64,000 nucleotides of DNA from Lineus longissimus. Its lineage: Eukaryota > Nemertea > Pilidiophora > Heteronemertea > Lineidae. The position numbers were made by a program, and so were the translations under genes. The notes under the pieces are model-generated. The model searched no databases, was not told the origin of the DNA, and saw only the letters and a program-made list of their open reading frames with translations. Positions 1 through 13,100 of the stretch are shown one piece after another (position 1 is the first letter of the stretch; every line of letters starts with the position of its first letter). The stretch is taken from NCBI RefSeq assembly GCF_910592395.1, contig NC_088320.1, forward strand, positions 16,120,501 to 16,184,500. The letters are read 5' to 3'.

Positions 1-803
1 AGTATTTATTTTTCCTTTAGTGTAAATTTCGCGAAGCTGGAAAGAATAAGGATGCTAATGTGTCGATGTCTTGTCGAACATACAGCCTTACCCAGTAAAA
101 TTAGTCCGGTTACTTTATATGATGGTGATTACTGATATATTGTTGATGGTGATGTCTTGACGAAAGAAAATGTAGCATTGGTGAAAAAAGGGTGATGCTT
201 GAGCCTTAAGATGTCGTTATAGGGTGATAAGGTGTCGTACCCTTGAGGAGGGGGGGGGGGGGTACAAGACACGAATTGATACTTGCATTAGGCTCTACCC
301 ATCGAGGCGGTAGTAGAAATCGGGTATTGTCAGGCTTGGGATCTTATTGGTGAGTAGATCCAGTATAATATTTCTGTTGAATGTGGCAAATTGTCATATT
401 GTATTGGCTGTAAAATACACAATTAACAGTCCATATTGCTTTACACAGTTTTGTTTTTTAGTAGTAGGATTTTGTCACAGCAAGCTAAATGAGCTTTTGG
501 CGCTAAATGCTATTTTAGTTTTCCATTTAAACATGTTGCCTTATCTGCAGTATTCACCTCAAGTCTACGACTATATATATAATTATACCCAATGCGGCAG
601 AAATCCATATGAAACTGGATTTGTAATCCAAATTGCAGTCCCTACACAATGTATAGAATTCTATTTAGTAGTGCAATGGTTTTTGTGGCCAAATCGATAC
701 AGTGTTTTTGTTGGTCGGTTGCGACGGTAAAATCATTAATTTGGGCTACCCTCTTTATCATCTTATTCATAATTTTAATTTACACCGTGCATGATTATTA
801 TAG
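1..803 (+). other. Left-edge intron or 5' region with a transposon fragment
   Basis: Bases 1-289 match, in reverse orientation, the interior and one end of the inverted-repeat element at 24510-24896, including a poly-G run near 250 and the end motif GAATTGATACTTGCATTA. The rest (290-803) holds open frames without recognisable protein similarity. I see no convincing promoter or first exon here. Confidence 0.5.
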
Positions 804-3800
804 ATGTTTGCGGCGGAAGAACCAACCCAAATGGAGCATGTCACACTGACATCCCCAGTGGTCGGCTGATCAGGAAGGATGGGTCGAGTGTAACCTCAAG
901 CGAAGGAAGCTGCTCATCCCCCGGCGTGTGCAATTGTAACAAAGGGTTTTACTCATTTTATGGTCTTTGCAATTGTAAGTAACATATTTTTAACTGAAAA
1001 TCTGTTTTCTTGCGAGTATTGATATGTGGAAGTGGAGATTTTGCAAGAAGTGTTATTCAGTTGCGGGTCTTTCCCAACTTTTATCATGTTCATTTTGAGT
1101 AGAACAAGGAAAATAAAGAAGAAAAGAGGCATTGTGGCATTGTCACATTAACCGCAGAACTGAAAAATAAAATATGATTAAATCACCATTACTCGACAAG
1201 TTTGACCCTCGAATCCACTCCAATGGCTGCCCACGACACAAATCCCGACGAGATTCTCATATACGATCGTGTTCAACTAAGTGTACACTAACTTATATGT
1301 ACAATTTACAACATGTTTGTCAGATTCCAAAAAATAAAAGTTATAAGATGTTAATTAGGAATCTTACCGGAATCTTGTGACGATACTGAAAAAACAGAAA
1401 TGGAGACAAGCCCATTGGCTTCCATGGTCGCAGCTGGATTATGGCTGGGGAGAAATAAAAGGGGCAAAACACGGGACTAAAACTCACCAAGGCAAAAATC
1501 CCATCACGAGGTTGAAACTGGGGAAGGGGAATCCCCAACAATGCAAAGCACAGCATGTTAGTACTTACCACGGTATGAAAAAAGTTATAGATTTCTGCCC
1601 TAGTTTACGGTAGACTACCAAGGCCCATACACGGTCACAATGTACACTGTAATAAAAAGGAAAATGTCAAAAAGCCTCTCAGTTTTCCAATAGAAATACT
1701 TCATTCTCTCTCAAACTGAGTTATTGGCAACAAGGTCAGACCAGTTCGTGTAGAATTCATTAGCTCATTTAGACATGTAGGCCTCCTCCACAAAAGTGCA
1801 AAAAGAAACGACTATGCTATGCATCAATTTAAAGAGAGCTAAACGCGTAAGGCTAGCTGCTAGCCCAATAATACAGTTTAAAGATTAATAGGGCTCCAGT
1901 CTCTGTTTTACTATATAATTATTAAATTTCAAAATGTTTGATATTTTGACCGAGGTATATTGCTGTTCTTTAACTGTTTGCATTCAAATCTAAAGAAAAA
2001 TGACCGTTGATCGTTGAGGAAGAAATAGAGCCTCCCACGAAGTGAAATAATGAACATCAATCAAATGGGCCAGCCGACCAGGGTCATCAAAAAACGGGCA
2101 AATGCAAGGCGTTTTGCAGACTTTGATCCCGCCCCGCAATCACAAGATGAACTAATTACACTAGGCCTACTTGCTAAACTTGACAGAAGTAATTTGGGGT
2201 ATTGCATCCTCTCTTTGTTTTCTTACACCGGGAACACAGTCCAATGTCTAAAGGCCTGTGTACACTAGCAACATTTTTACAACATTTCTCCAACATTCCT
2301 TGTTGCAACGCCGTGTTGGAAAAATGTTGCCAAGTGTGTACAGAGAAAATAATGTTGTAAAAATGTTGGAAATTTGTTGCAAAAAGAATTGTCTGGTCAA
2401 TTTGTTGTTGCAAGTTTTTGGTCGTGTTGTAAAAATGTTGCTAAGTGTGCACAGAGCAAAACCAGTTTTCCAACATTCTTACAACATCTAATTGATCATG
2501 TGATCTACCTGAAGTCCCTTAATTGGGTGTCTTGCTTTGCAATAAGGGGTGAAACCTTAGCAGGGAGTTCCTCAAATGCCCCCTCATCCATTCTCAGGAA
2601 GTTCTTATAGGAGGGCTTATCACTCATCTTCAACTCCCTCAGCAGGCAATGGTATGCTCCATGCTGCTGCCTCATTTGGATCCACGGCCTGGTCCACAGT
2701 CTCTTGACTTCCTTTTTCCTCCGCCTTTGCCGTCTTGACAAGACAATTGCCAAAACTGTGGCAGAAGCAGCCAAAACACATGTGCTCTCCTTGAATTCAT
2801 CCATGATTTTCCCACCAAAAAAAATTTTCCGCTCTGTTTTTACAACAAACTTCCAACATCCTCCCAACAAATTTCCAACACTCTTAAAATAGTGTACACA
2901 GGGCATGTTGTAAAAATGTTGTAAAAATGTTGTAAAAATGTTGGAGAAATGTTGCCAATGTACACCCTGCTTTATGCCGATCGAACGGCTTACAGCAAGA
3001 CAAGCCAAACCATGGCACCAAAATTAGCGGGTTGGTAGTCAAGTCGAGGAGCTTCCTAATCATGCTGGTACTGCAGAAGCAGCTACCCAATGACGAGGTC
3101 AGATTAGTAATTGTGTGCTATTGATGATGTTTGATTTTAACTCCAGTGTGTCCAGACATTAGGAACTGTGACTACGAGGAATGCACGAATCATTATGATA
3201 CGACATGTTCTATTTGTGACGGCACCCATGGACCTGAAACTTGCCGCGGCTGCAATGCATTCAGAAGGAGCCCCAGTAAAACGAGTTGCATTGGTAGGCA
3301 GAATTTATCTCCCCCATCATGAATACTCTAGACTCACCGATCAAACACCAGTTCATTATCTCGGGGCATCACCGCCCCCAGCACAATGCACATTGAACAT
3401 TTTATCAATGGAAGCTTCCCGCCTTAGGTTTTAACCGGGCAGTTCAAAACTCCTCATTTTTTATCAGCGTTTCGCTATAGGTCTCCTTTAAGCTTATCCT
3501 CCTTCTTTTGTGTGGTAAACACCACAAACCAATCGCAATATCGCAACACGTATTTCACAGATTTTTTACATGTTTTGAGAAAAAAGACTAACGAAAATAG
3601 CCTTTCTATAGAACTGAGAATTTCTTTGAATTTCTCAATTTCATCTTAAAGCCACTTTACAGGAATGTTATCAGTATGTGAGCAATCCAAAAACCTTCGT
3701 ACAAAGTGTAATTTACTTCAACCACCTGGGTCAATTGTATCTAATGTACGAGCTATTCATTCCCTTATTATCCTGTCAAAGACTTTGGCAATTTGATATA

Positions 3801-4171
3801 CGTAAAAAAATATCAACAATTTGAACACTACGTTGATGAACCCTGAAGTCTGGCGTTATACTCAGCCTTAATAAATTACCCACTGAAAAAAGAATTGAAG
3901 GACTAAAGAAGTCCTGATCTGAATTCAAGCTGCGACTCCGCATTCCTTTTTTTCATTTTTATATTATAGTTTGCTGATACCGGTAGGCCTAAGCAATAAT
4001 CTTGGCACTTACTTCTAGGAATGTATAGCTGTCACAGTTCTCGTTTTGTTTCAGAGCAATGTTCGTGGCGCTTAACCAGCACACCCTGTTGGCCAGGCCA
4101 GTGTGGATATATGGGATATAAGAACGATTGTAAATGTCATGAAGGGTTCGGAGGAGAGAAATGCTTCACAA
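804..4171 (+). CDS. Exons 1-3: cysteine-rich / EGF-like modules
   Basis: Exons 804-974, 3147-3293 and 4055-4171. Exon 1 carries a glycine- and cysteine-rich stretch ending CNCNKGFYSFYGLCNC. Exon 2 has ten or so cysteines (CPDIRNCDYEECTNHYDTTC and following). Exon 3 is the clearest EGF-like module: C, PCWPGQCG, then CKCHEGFGGEKC, the classic C-x-C-x-x-G-[YF]-x-G-x-x-C ending. Acceptors are tatag, ctccag and tttcag; donors are gtaagt, gtaggc and gtaagt. All three introns are phase 1, typical of shuffled extracellular EGF modules. An alternative donor for exon 2 lies at 3276. The acceptor before 804 means further 5' exons lie outside the window or were not recognised between 1 and 803. Confidence 0.65.
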
Positions 4172-7100
4172 GTAAGTTGCGTGAGGCTGGATATAATGGA
4201 AGCAGTCCATAAAACAGCAACTAAATGTTGATATCATCCTGACTGCCAAACGATTGCAGCAGGTACACAACGCCATGCTAAGGAGTCCAAATCCTCATGC
4301 GTCTGTTAAAGGATTCTGGTTTAAGCATTTTTTCAATATGGTTTAGGCATTCATAATGTCTTAAATACACCTTTTACATAATTCATCCAGTCCGTTTTTA
4401 GGAACTTCAGAATCTTTGATTGCCTGTATTTCTGCCTGACGATCTTAAACCCGGATCACATAATATTCTTGGCGGGTATTTCGTCCTTGGAGTTTATGCT
4501 ATCAACGAACGACGAACGACAGGTAGAAGAGACCGCTACTGCCTCAGCGATCGAATCAGTTACAACAAATGTACAACCAGTCTTAGTGACCTGTACTAAC
4601 TATCCTATCAGCTTTTCATAGAGGTATAAAGTCTGAGAGTTGCTTATTATTTGGATCCAATTCAGCAGAAATGGTGTAATGGGGATTCTCCCACTTCACC
4701 CGTTATAATTGGCGCGTTCTATTTACTTCTACTTGCAGTTACGAAGCCGCCGAGTATTTTACAGGCGGGCGTGAAACTAAGCCAGGGCATGGGAGGTGGC
4801 CACTACCGTACGTTAGTTCATAACGATCCAAACGAGGTAAAACAAGCCAGAGTTTACTGGACTAACGCGGAGGCATCACGTATCAGTGTTGACTCAAAGG
4901 CACAGTGGAAGACAAAGTTGCCTCTGAAACCAAGATACATCAGTTCTGACAATCGAAAAACTGATATCTCACTCGGAGCAAATATGAAGATAATATATCG
5001 CCAAGGTAAGATAATCTACCAAAGTCTTAAGTAATTTGCTTTAAAGAAGATTATGGTGAACTTTGAAACTGTCGATCTGCAAATATGTAGCCATTCCTTT
5101 TTTTTGTCAGTAGTAGATTTTAAGATATTTTAAAATCGTTTGAAGTACAGCTTACTTGTGAGACACCTGCGAAAAAGATCGAGATGCCGAAGCTCGGGCA
5201 CTTGCGAAAATGACAAACCTCGCCGCAACAGACGTCGCATGGTGTAAATGGCTGCCTCTGTGGGCCACTGTGTTTTTTGCAGGATGGCCAGCGTAAAATA
5301 ACGTGGCGAATAGTGGCTGGCCATAATGACACCTATTGTCCGCTCAGGGGTCGCTGGGTCGTTTAAAATGCTAACTGTGATTATAGTACAGTGCAACCCT
5401 TATCTACCTAATCTTAAAGCCTAGGTTTATTAGGTGAGGCTGAACACTACAATAGTGCTGACTGTTAAGTAAATGTCATTGTGCTTTTGGTTCACTAATG
5501 TGCAACTGCGACGATTTCTTAAATCTAATTTGGGGAACCAAGAGGATTTTTCACATTTTCAGTAACTGTATTATTCGCGCCAGTCACAGTTACAGTTACG
5601 ACCGCACTCAACGTTGCTTAACTTCTAGCCTGGACACAACGTGCAAACCATTCGGCCATTAAGGAATTCCTCCATGCCATATAACTGGGGGTGACCCGTC
5701 CTCGAATAGCCTAATATCATTAGGCCCCGCGTGGTGGCGCTGAGGCATTGCCAGCCGGGCCCTAATTCTAAATGATTTCATTTTTGTAATCCTTGACCAG
5801 AATTTTGGAATTGCAGGATCTTCGGCTAGAATAAGTTTTCGTGTTGTAACGACGCAAACAAAATCTAACAGTTGGTTTTTCATATGAGTTGTCTGTTTCG
5901 GTCATAATTTACACAAGTTTGATTGTAAGTATGGACAAGCAGATTTAATTCAATAAAATATTCCCATGTTTGAAAATCGACGATTAACTTCGGTTATATA
6001 CGTTGTCCCTACGTATAAGTTCCCGTGGCCAGTGCGTAACCACTATTGGTCATTTCCGGGCCACTCTCTGTTATGCAACCAAGAGAGAGTGGTTGAGACA
6101 CGCTAGTTCTTTACCGACACCTAGCGTCTCTGTACCGAACTACAATCCAGTGCTCGCATCGCGTGGGATCATCTGCCAGTATCTTGTATTATACGCGTGG
6201 GTCGACCATCCAAGGTATTACCGCGCTCATCGTTGCTTAACTTCTAAGCCTGGAGACAACGCGCCAATCATTCGGCCATAAAGGAATTCATCCGTGGACG
6301 GTGGGCGAAGCCTGCCATATGACTGGGGGTTCTGTACAATGACCATGGTTAAGAAATATTTCTAGGTATGCATTCTTGCACATTGGTGTAGTATATTGAT
6401 TTTGACTTTTTTTCCTCGTCTGTACTATTCATATCAAGATTAATTTTGATGAAATCTTCAGCTCATCTTTTTTCATGTAAATCTTCAAATGTGCAAAGTA
6501 TCATTAGAAAAAATCCGCCCCGGTCCGGAACCACAAAATCGTCAAAGGCCTCCATTGAATTTTATGTTTACTTGGCAAATCTCTAACATCGAAATTGTGT
6601 TGGGTCCAAATGATACTTTAAGTTGATTGAACAAAAACCGAACTTAGAAAAAATCGACCTCGCAATTTTTGCAAAGGACTGTGACATTTACTTCGGAAAA
6701 AGCCTACATGTATACATGAAGTTGACCGATCGAGGCCATAAATAGGTTTGCGCAGCCGAGGTGAATTCAAATGTGTTTGCATCTCTTCATTTTACCACAA
6801 TTTACTGCTGAGTACGTCCAATTTAAGATTTATTTTGCGTTTAGCTGCTGGAACAGGGAATACGACCCAATATGATTGCACATCCTCCCCATCACCGAAT
6901 GAAGCAAGTTGCAGCGAAGAGGTGGATTTGAGCGAACGAGTAAAGGCACATGGAAGAAGGTATGTCTCTACTAATGTCTTGTAATAGCATTCCGCGAAGA
7001 TGATGTCACTGCAGCTGCTGCCCTCTATTTGCCCATCGCTGAATTACAGGAAATGTCGGACAAACATGCGGTTTCGTAATGGATTCAGGCTTTCTAACTA

Positions 7101-10100
7101 GGGCAGTTAGATTCAATCTGGCACATGTCCGAGTGTTGGAAATACTACATAATTGTTCTGAATATTTCTCTCTCTGACTCTATGGTAGCATTCATGCTAA
7201 AAACAATGCAGGGTCAAAGATAATTGACTTTGAAATAAGCTCAAATGCGTAGAAATAAGTGTCGATGTCCGACTGTCACGTGACTAAAACGTCCTCAATA
7301 TCTTATTCAAATGACCTTGTGAGCTATAAATAGTAACGTCGCGGAATGCTATTGCATTGGCAACGATAAGGTCACTGTTTTCAAACAAAGACGTACAATG
7401 TCATCATCGACTCCTTTATTCATCTACCCGATAACATTGTTTCTACACATTGTGGCGTATGTAGGATGGAAAATGAAATAGTCACAAACTAACTCACGGT
7501 CTTTTAGTGTGAGAATGATACGTGATCCGCCGGTTACCTTGATCAGGCCTGTCAGGTGATTTAATATACATCCTTGACATTTCTAATGCCGCATTTACTG
7601 CAATTTTGTCGATAATCAATATATGTCTGTTCATCCATGTATAATGATAACGTTGTTTTTTTAGTATTACGACTGAGATAGATTATATTCTTAGTGGATT
7701 TGTAACTATTATCAACCAAGATACTCGCCAGGAAACAAAGCACAACTTCATCAGTGCCACTTCGAGATTCGTGCTAACATTTAGATGGGACCTCCTCAAG
7801 CCGTATGCTAGTCACCCACGCCATCTTACGCTATCAACGGAAAAAGCCGAATCGGTTTGTGTGATATTCAGCACTTGCAATGAACGTATTGCGGATACAA
7901 CTTCAATCAAAATTACTTTATGGTAGACCTACGCCTGATAAAAGAATCTGTTTTTTCCCTCGAAAAAGTCTATAGCTCCTTTTTTCAGTCCCACCTATTG
8001 CTCAGTCGAATGTATGTACATGGTCGGCTCAACAGCTGAGTCGCTGTGGTTCATGATGATGATGATGATGATGAAAAATATGTGGACATCAATGTAATCA
8101 AATCTAGCTGCATCTTGCAAATTAGCAAAAGCATGTCCTTACATGTAAGCGCTTAATGTATCTACCAAAACATGAATTTGATTTATAGTTATTATTTCAG
8201 TAAATTTTTACACAAGCTTTCTTAACTATATGGCACAGGCGTAACACTATTGCTTAAATGTATGATTACATTATTCCTGATGAGATCTAGCTATGCAGAA
8301 TAAAAATAAAAGAGTAAGGGGTCAGAGCCAAAACAATTTATGTCAGTTTTCGTGGTTTTGAGAAAAAGGAAATAACGTTGTAAGTTTTGGCTCTCGTCAT
8401 TTTGAAACTTCCTTTTTACTCAAAATAATTACGTTATTCTCGTTTAAACCATCCATTAATCAACTGTGCTTATTGATGGTGTTAATTATCAAAGACCAGA
8501 TCCGAGTCTTTCAGATAGATTCTTAGATCGTTCTCAGCAATATAATTTATATTGTTATGTACATGTATTTGCAACCCGAAAAATCATATGTGTACCTCAT
8601 GTGCACAGTAAATATATTTTTCGTTGAATTTTCGTCGTTCCATCACTGTTTTGCACCTCAGCTAATCTCAGTTTGCAGCTGAATAAAATAAAAAGGGCTT
8701 CATCTTGGCTTCAAGTTAATTGCCAAAGAGAGCTGTGGGATCAAAGGAATCTTGCTGTGACCTGACTCATCTTTTTTGAAAGAGTCTCTGGCCGGACTAA
8801 GCAAAATTCACAGTGGACAGATTCTGCACATGGGCTGTTTTGGCTCTGAGCTGAACAAAAGCACCATTTAAAATTATTGCAGAGACAAATGAATGCCACC
8901 TATCGACAGGAACGTCTGAGTTCTCATATCGATATATCTTTTCCAAAACTACCTATGTGGCACCAAGAATATATCTTAATCTATTATTGGTGGCACATAT
9001 AAGGTTGTTCTGGCTACGACCCCTTCATATTGTGTGTTAATTGAGTATCATGGGCAAAGAATCAGAACTCATTTATCTATTGCAGGCTAATGAAAGCATA
9101 ACCGCATATTGGAATGGCTGGAGGGACGACGATTCTGGACTCGATAATGTAACTGTTGGCATCAATCGCCTTGTCACTACGGGTGACAGTCTACAAGATC
9201 CATGTGGGGGGTCTGACGGCTTTGAAACCATGCCATATAACAATGGACACCACACGGTAAGGAGCGACAACATTCTTTTCTCTCATTGTATGTTCACTTG
9301 AAGGAGTAATACGCTAAATATTCGCATCATTACGATGCTCTACCAACAATTTCACAAATTCAGTTTGCACAGACTCTTCCGGAATTACCAGCTTGATATC
9401 ACTCCTGAACGTCTCATCATCATCATCATCATCTGTTAGGCTTCATGGTTCAGATGTGGACCTTCGCCATTTACCCCTGATACACCGTAAGTTTTAACTC
9501 GCGCCGTCGTTATAACGCAGCCAATGGAGGGTAATGACCCCAGGCTACACCGTTAACCCAAGGCTACGCAGCATTCTCAAATTCTCATCTAGATTATCTA
9601 ATATATTCACCTAGAACGACAGCATAACCGAACCTGATCAAGTTGACCAAGTTTTGTGCCAATTCAAGATTTCCTGCGGGTCGACGCTGCTAATTGAAAA
9701 ATCGCTAACACTAAGTGTGAAATCCCTTCTTCGCCAAATAATCACTGTCTCCATCTGATCGGGAATTTGAAAAAATATCGTTTATTAAGCTAGTCAGGCA
9801 TGACAAAAAAAATGTTATACACACCTGGTAACCACATAAATCTAGAAAAGGCCACATTCCTCCGTGAATATTATGGATTGTCCGTGAAAAATCTGAACTT
9901 CCCGGGATTTATCCGTGATCTTCCTAAAACAGGACACCATCTAAAACCTTCGCAGCTCCACGGCGGAGGGCCATCAGAGAAAAAAAACTCCATTTAGAAA
10001 CTCGAATATTAACTGTTGGAGTCACATTTGATGGAAAATGCCAACTTTGAAGGTCTCTAGCTCCTCCTATACGGGGTGTATCAATGCAATTGGATCTCAT

Positions 10101-13100
10101 AGTCGCTACACTGCGGATTCCAAATTGTGCGATTTCAAAGTTAAAAGTTTTTTAATAGTGGGTTTTTTGTAATCTCATATCATTTCTGGTAGAGGTTATC
10201 ATCCGAATCCCCCTCCCCTCCATCCCTGAAAAGCTTCAGTAGAACTATGAGCTGCTCAATCAGCGCTATACATCATGAGTTTTGGCGGTACCTATTAGCA
10301 CATATGGTTGGAGTAAGGCATGTTACAAGACAACGATACTTGACTAGAATCTCACGCCGACTGTGTTGGGATCGAACTGGGAACATCTTGACCGCTGGCC
10401 GAGAGTCCGAGTCACAAGGCCACTGCGGCTCCCAGCGGTATACACGCTTTCCGTAGTTTCACGTCGCCAGGTGCTGACGTTTTTCTATTCCATTTCAGTT
10501 TAATGTGTCTAAACCTGGAGTCTACTCTGTCGTTCTCACGGTGTCGGATAAGGCCGGCAACCACGAGAGAGCAAGGGCATTCTTTACCTACGATCCTGAC
10601 TCGACCATCACTATCAAAAATGGAACAAGCATCAAAATCAAAGGCGCTGTCAACAACGCAGCAATTAATTGGCTGAATGACTTGCACAAGCCAATCATCA
10701 TGACATACAGTAAAGGCCGTTATATCAACCTGAACTACGCTCATGGGAAATGGCTTGGAGGGATTCAGAAATGCTATGGTATGAATGACACATACGATGA
10801 AGCCACTGGTACAAGAACTACAGCACCAATCACCAATAACCAAGGTAAGTGTTATATGTATAGTACCCCCAGGTATATGTCACGGCTTAACCCGCCGGCC
10901 ATGAGGGAATTCCTTTATGGCCCAGTGGTTGGCGCGTTGGCCCCAGAGTGGAAGTTAAGCAACGTTGAGCGCGGTCAACCTTTGGATCGGTGACCGGCGC
11001 GTACAATACATCTGGCAGACCTTCCCACGCGATGCGAGCTCTGGATTTGTAGCTCGGTACTGAGACGCACGAAGCGCTAAGTAGGATCGCGGACGATCCA
11101 CGTTGAGCGCGGTCAACCTTTGGATCGGTGACCGGCGCGTACAATACATTATATACTAAATATATATTACCCGATAGGGCCATTGCCGCCTTGAACCACC
11201 TTGCTACTAGCCGCCACGACCGCCCTGAACCACAACATTGACAAACAAACAAACAAAAACTTACAGAACAATAATATTGTAACAGAATGTTCTACAAGAA
11301 TACAAGAAAGATTTACCTTTACAATTTATTTCAACAGTGCCCGCTATAATGTTTTTCTAAGTGAAAACATTCTTTGTTTATTACCAACTGACAGATCGAT
11401 ATCATTTTGTTGAATCAAATAAAACTACAAATGTGAAATAATGAAGAAACGTGCGTGTTAACCAAATCATTTAGAATATAAGTAATTTTAAGTACGTGTG
11501 TTTGTTATTACGCGCATGGTGATTTTGGAAATATTTTCTTTCCAACGTCTGAAATATCAGATTTTCCAAGATAACTATGCGGTGAACTATTCTTTACCCA
11601 TTGATTGATGAGTCTGACTGGCACTGATGGGCATTGAGTATAATGGCAGACCACTGAAAGCACGATTGTGTTCAATATGTATAGCAGAACAATCCTTTTC
11701 ATATGACAGGCGTTGTGAAAATGGAGATAGGCTACGCGTTATTGAACCAACCCAACATCCCCATCCGATACAGTGATGTCGACATCTTTTCAACAAAGGC
11801 ATCTTTCAACATGTCAAGGGCCGATGGTGACTTTATTAAGTAAGTACCAAGTTATAGCAATATCCTTGGGGGGTTTCTAACATTGTATCATGTATAATAG
11901 TTCCAATCTTAACCTTCACATGAGGACAGTATATATGATGACTTATGGAATGCCCAAGGAGTTAATGCCATGGGCGCCAGCATGCAGATATCACAATGTA
12001 TAAAGAAAGTGACTACTTGGCAAGCCCGGCTTACCAAACAGCGACTTTTTCTTGTCCTGAATGGAGAGCCGAACTCATTAATATTAAAGTAAAGTCTCCA
12101 GCTCGCCAAACAGGGTAGATTTTTTACCTGTTTAGCAAGCCCGGCTGGCCGAACAGGGTGGCTTTTTAGTGCTGTTTGGCAAGCGGCTCTCCAAACAGGA
12201 CAAAAAAAGATGCCTGTTCGGCTTGCCAAATTGACCCAGCCATGTATAAATACATCCAAAAAACAAATTAGTTCAAAAAACCATTCACTTAAAAACCAGA
12301 AATATAGCCTTTCTTTCGGCAGCTGTAGATTAGGCACCAGTCTACCGATTTAGACGAGTCTAGTACCGCTGAGCTGCATTTGCTCTCTACTACCCATTGG
12401 CATTTACTTCTTAGTCTTTCAGTTAAGCAATTCATCACTATGTTACATTGTATGTACAGCTGTTTTTACAACTGAGCCCAATTTTAAGGCAATGGTCCTG
12501 TTGTGTTCTTTTATCCCCTATGTGCCGCTAGTGTACACACTCATGAATAAGTAATGAGTGTTGCCATGGTAGAGCTACGCCAATCCAGTGGGTAGATTGT
12601 AAAATTGAAGGAAGTGGCTATTTGGCAAGCCCGGTGTAGAAGTTTAAAATGTCCTAGGATAAAATGTCCGGGAACAAAGGATTCTATTATGCGCTGAGCT
12701 ATTGACGGTCATTGCCTCTATAGAACCATATGCCATAATCTGTCAGAATACAATAGGCCCAGACACTTTTTCTAGGGGGACACTTTTTACTTTTACACCG
12801 GCTTACCAAACGGCGACTTTTTCTTGTCCTGAATGGAGAGCCGAACTCATTAATATTAAAGTAAAGTCTCCAGCTCGCCAAACAGGGTAGATTTTTTACC
12901 TGTTTGGCAAGCCCGGCTGGCCGAACAGGGTGGCTTTTTAGTGCTGTTTGGCAAGCGGCTCTCCAAACAGGACAAAAAAATATGCCTGTTCGGCGAGCGG
13001 CTTGCCAAATACACCCGGCCAAAAATTGAATTTAGCAATAATAGCTCACAGTGTTGAAAAATAGATTGTACTTGAATAAGTTTACTTTTGTACTTCGCAA

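Noticed and set aside
347-849. First exon with signal peptide for the giant gene
   Set aside because: Hydrophobic open frames exist, but no promoter, Kozak context or phase-compatible donor could be tied to exon 1.
1174-1613. Small genes on either strand
   Set aside because: Short open frames of ordinary intron sequence without family similarity or splice support.
10857-11010. The 154-bp unit as a MITE or SINE rather than an LTR
   Set aside because: The only end symmetry is TG...CA, the duplications are 5 bp, and paired units enclose PPT and PBS candidates, which fits LTRs. A true 5S rRNA gene is excluded because only the middle of 5S is present and diverged.
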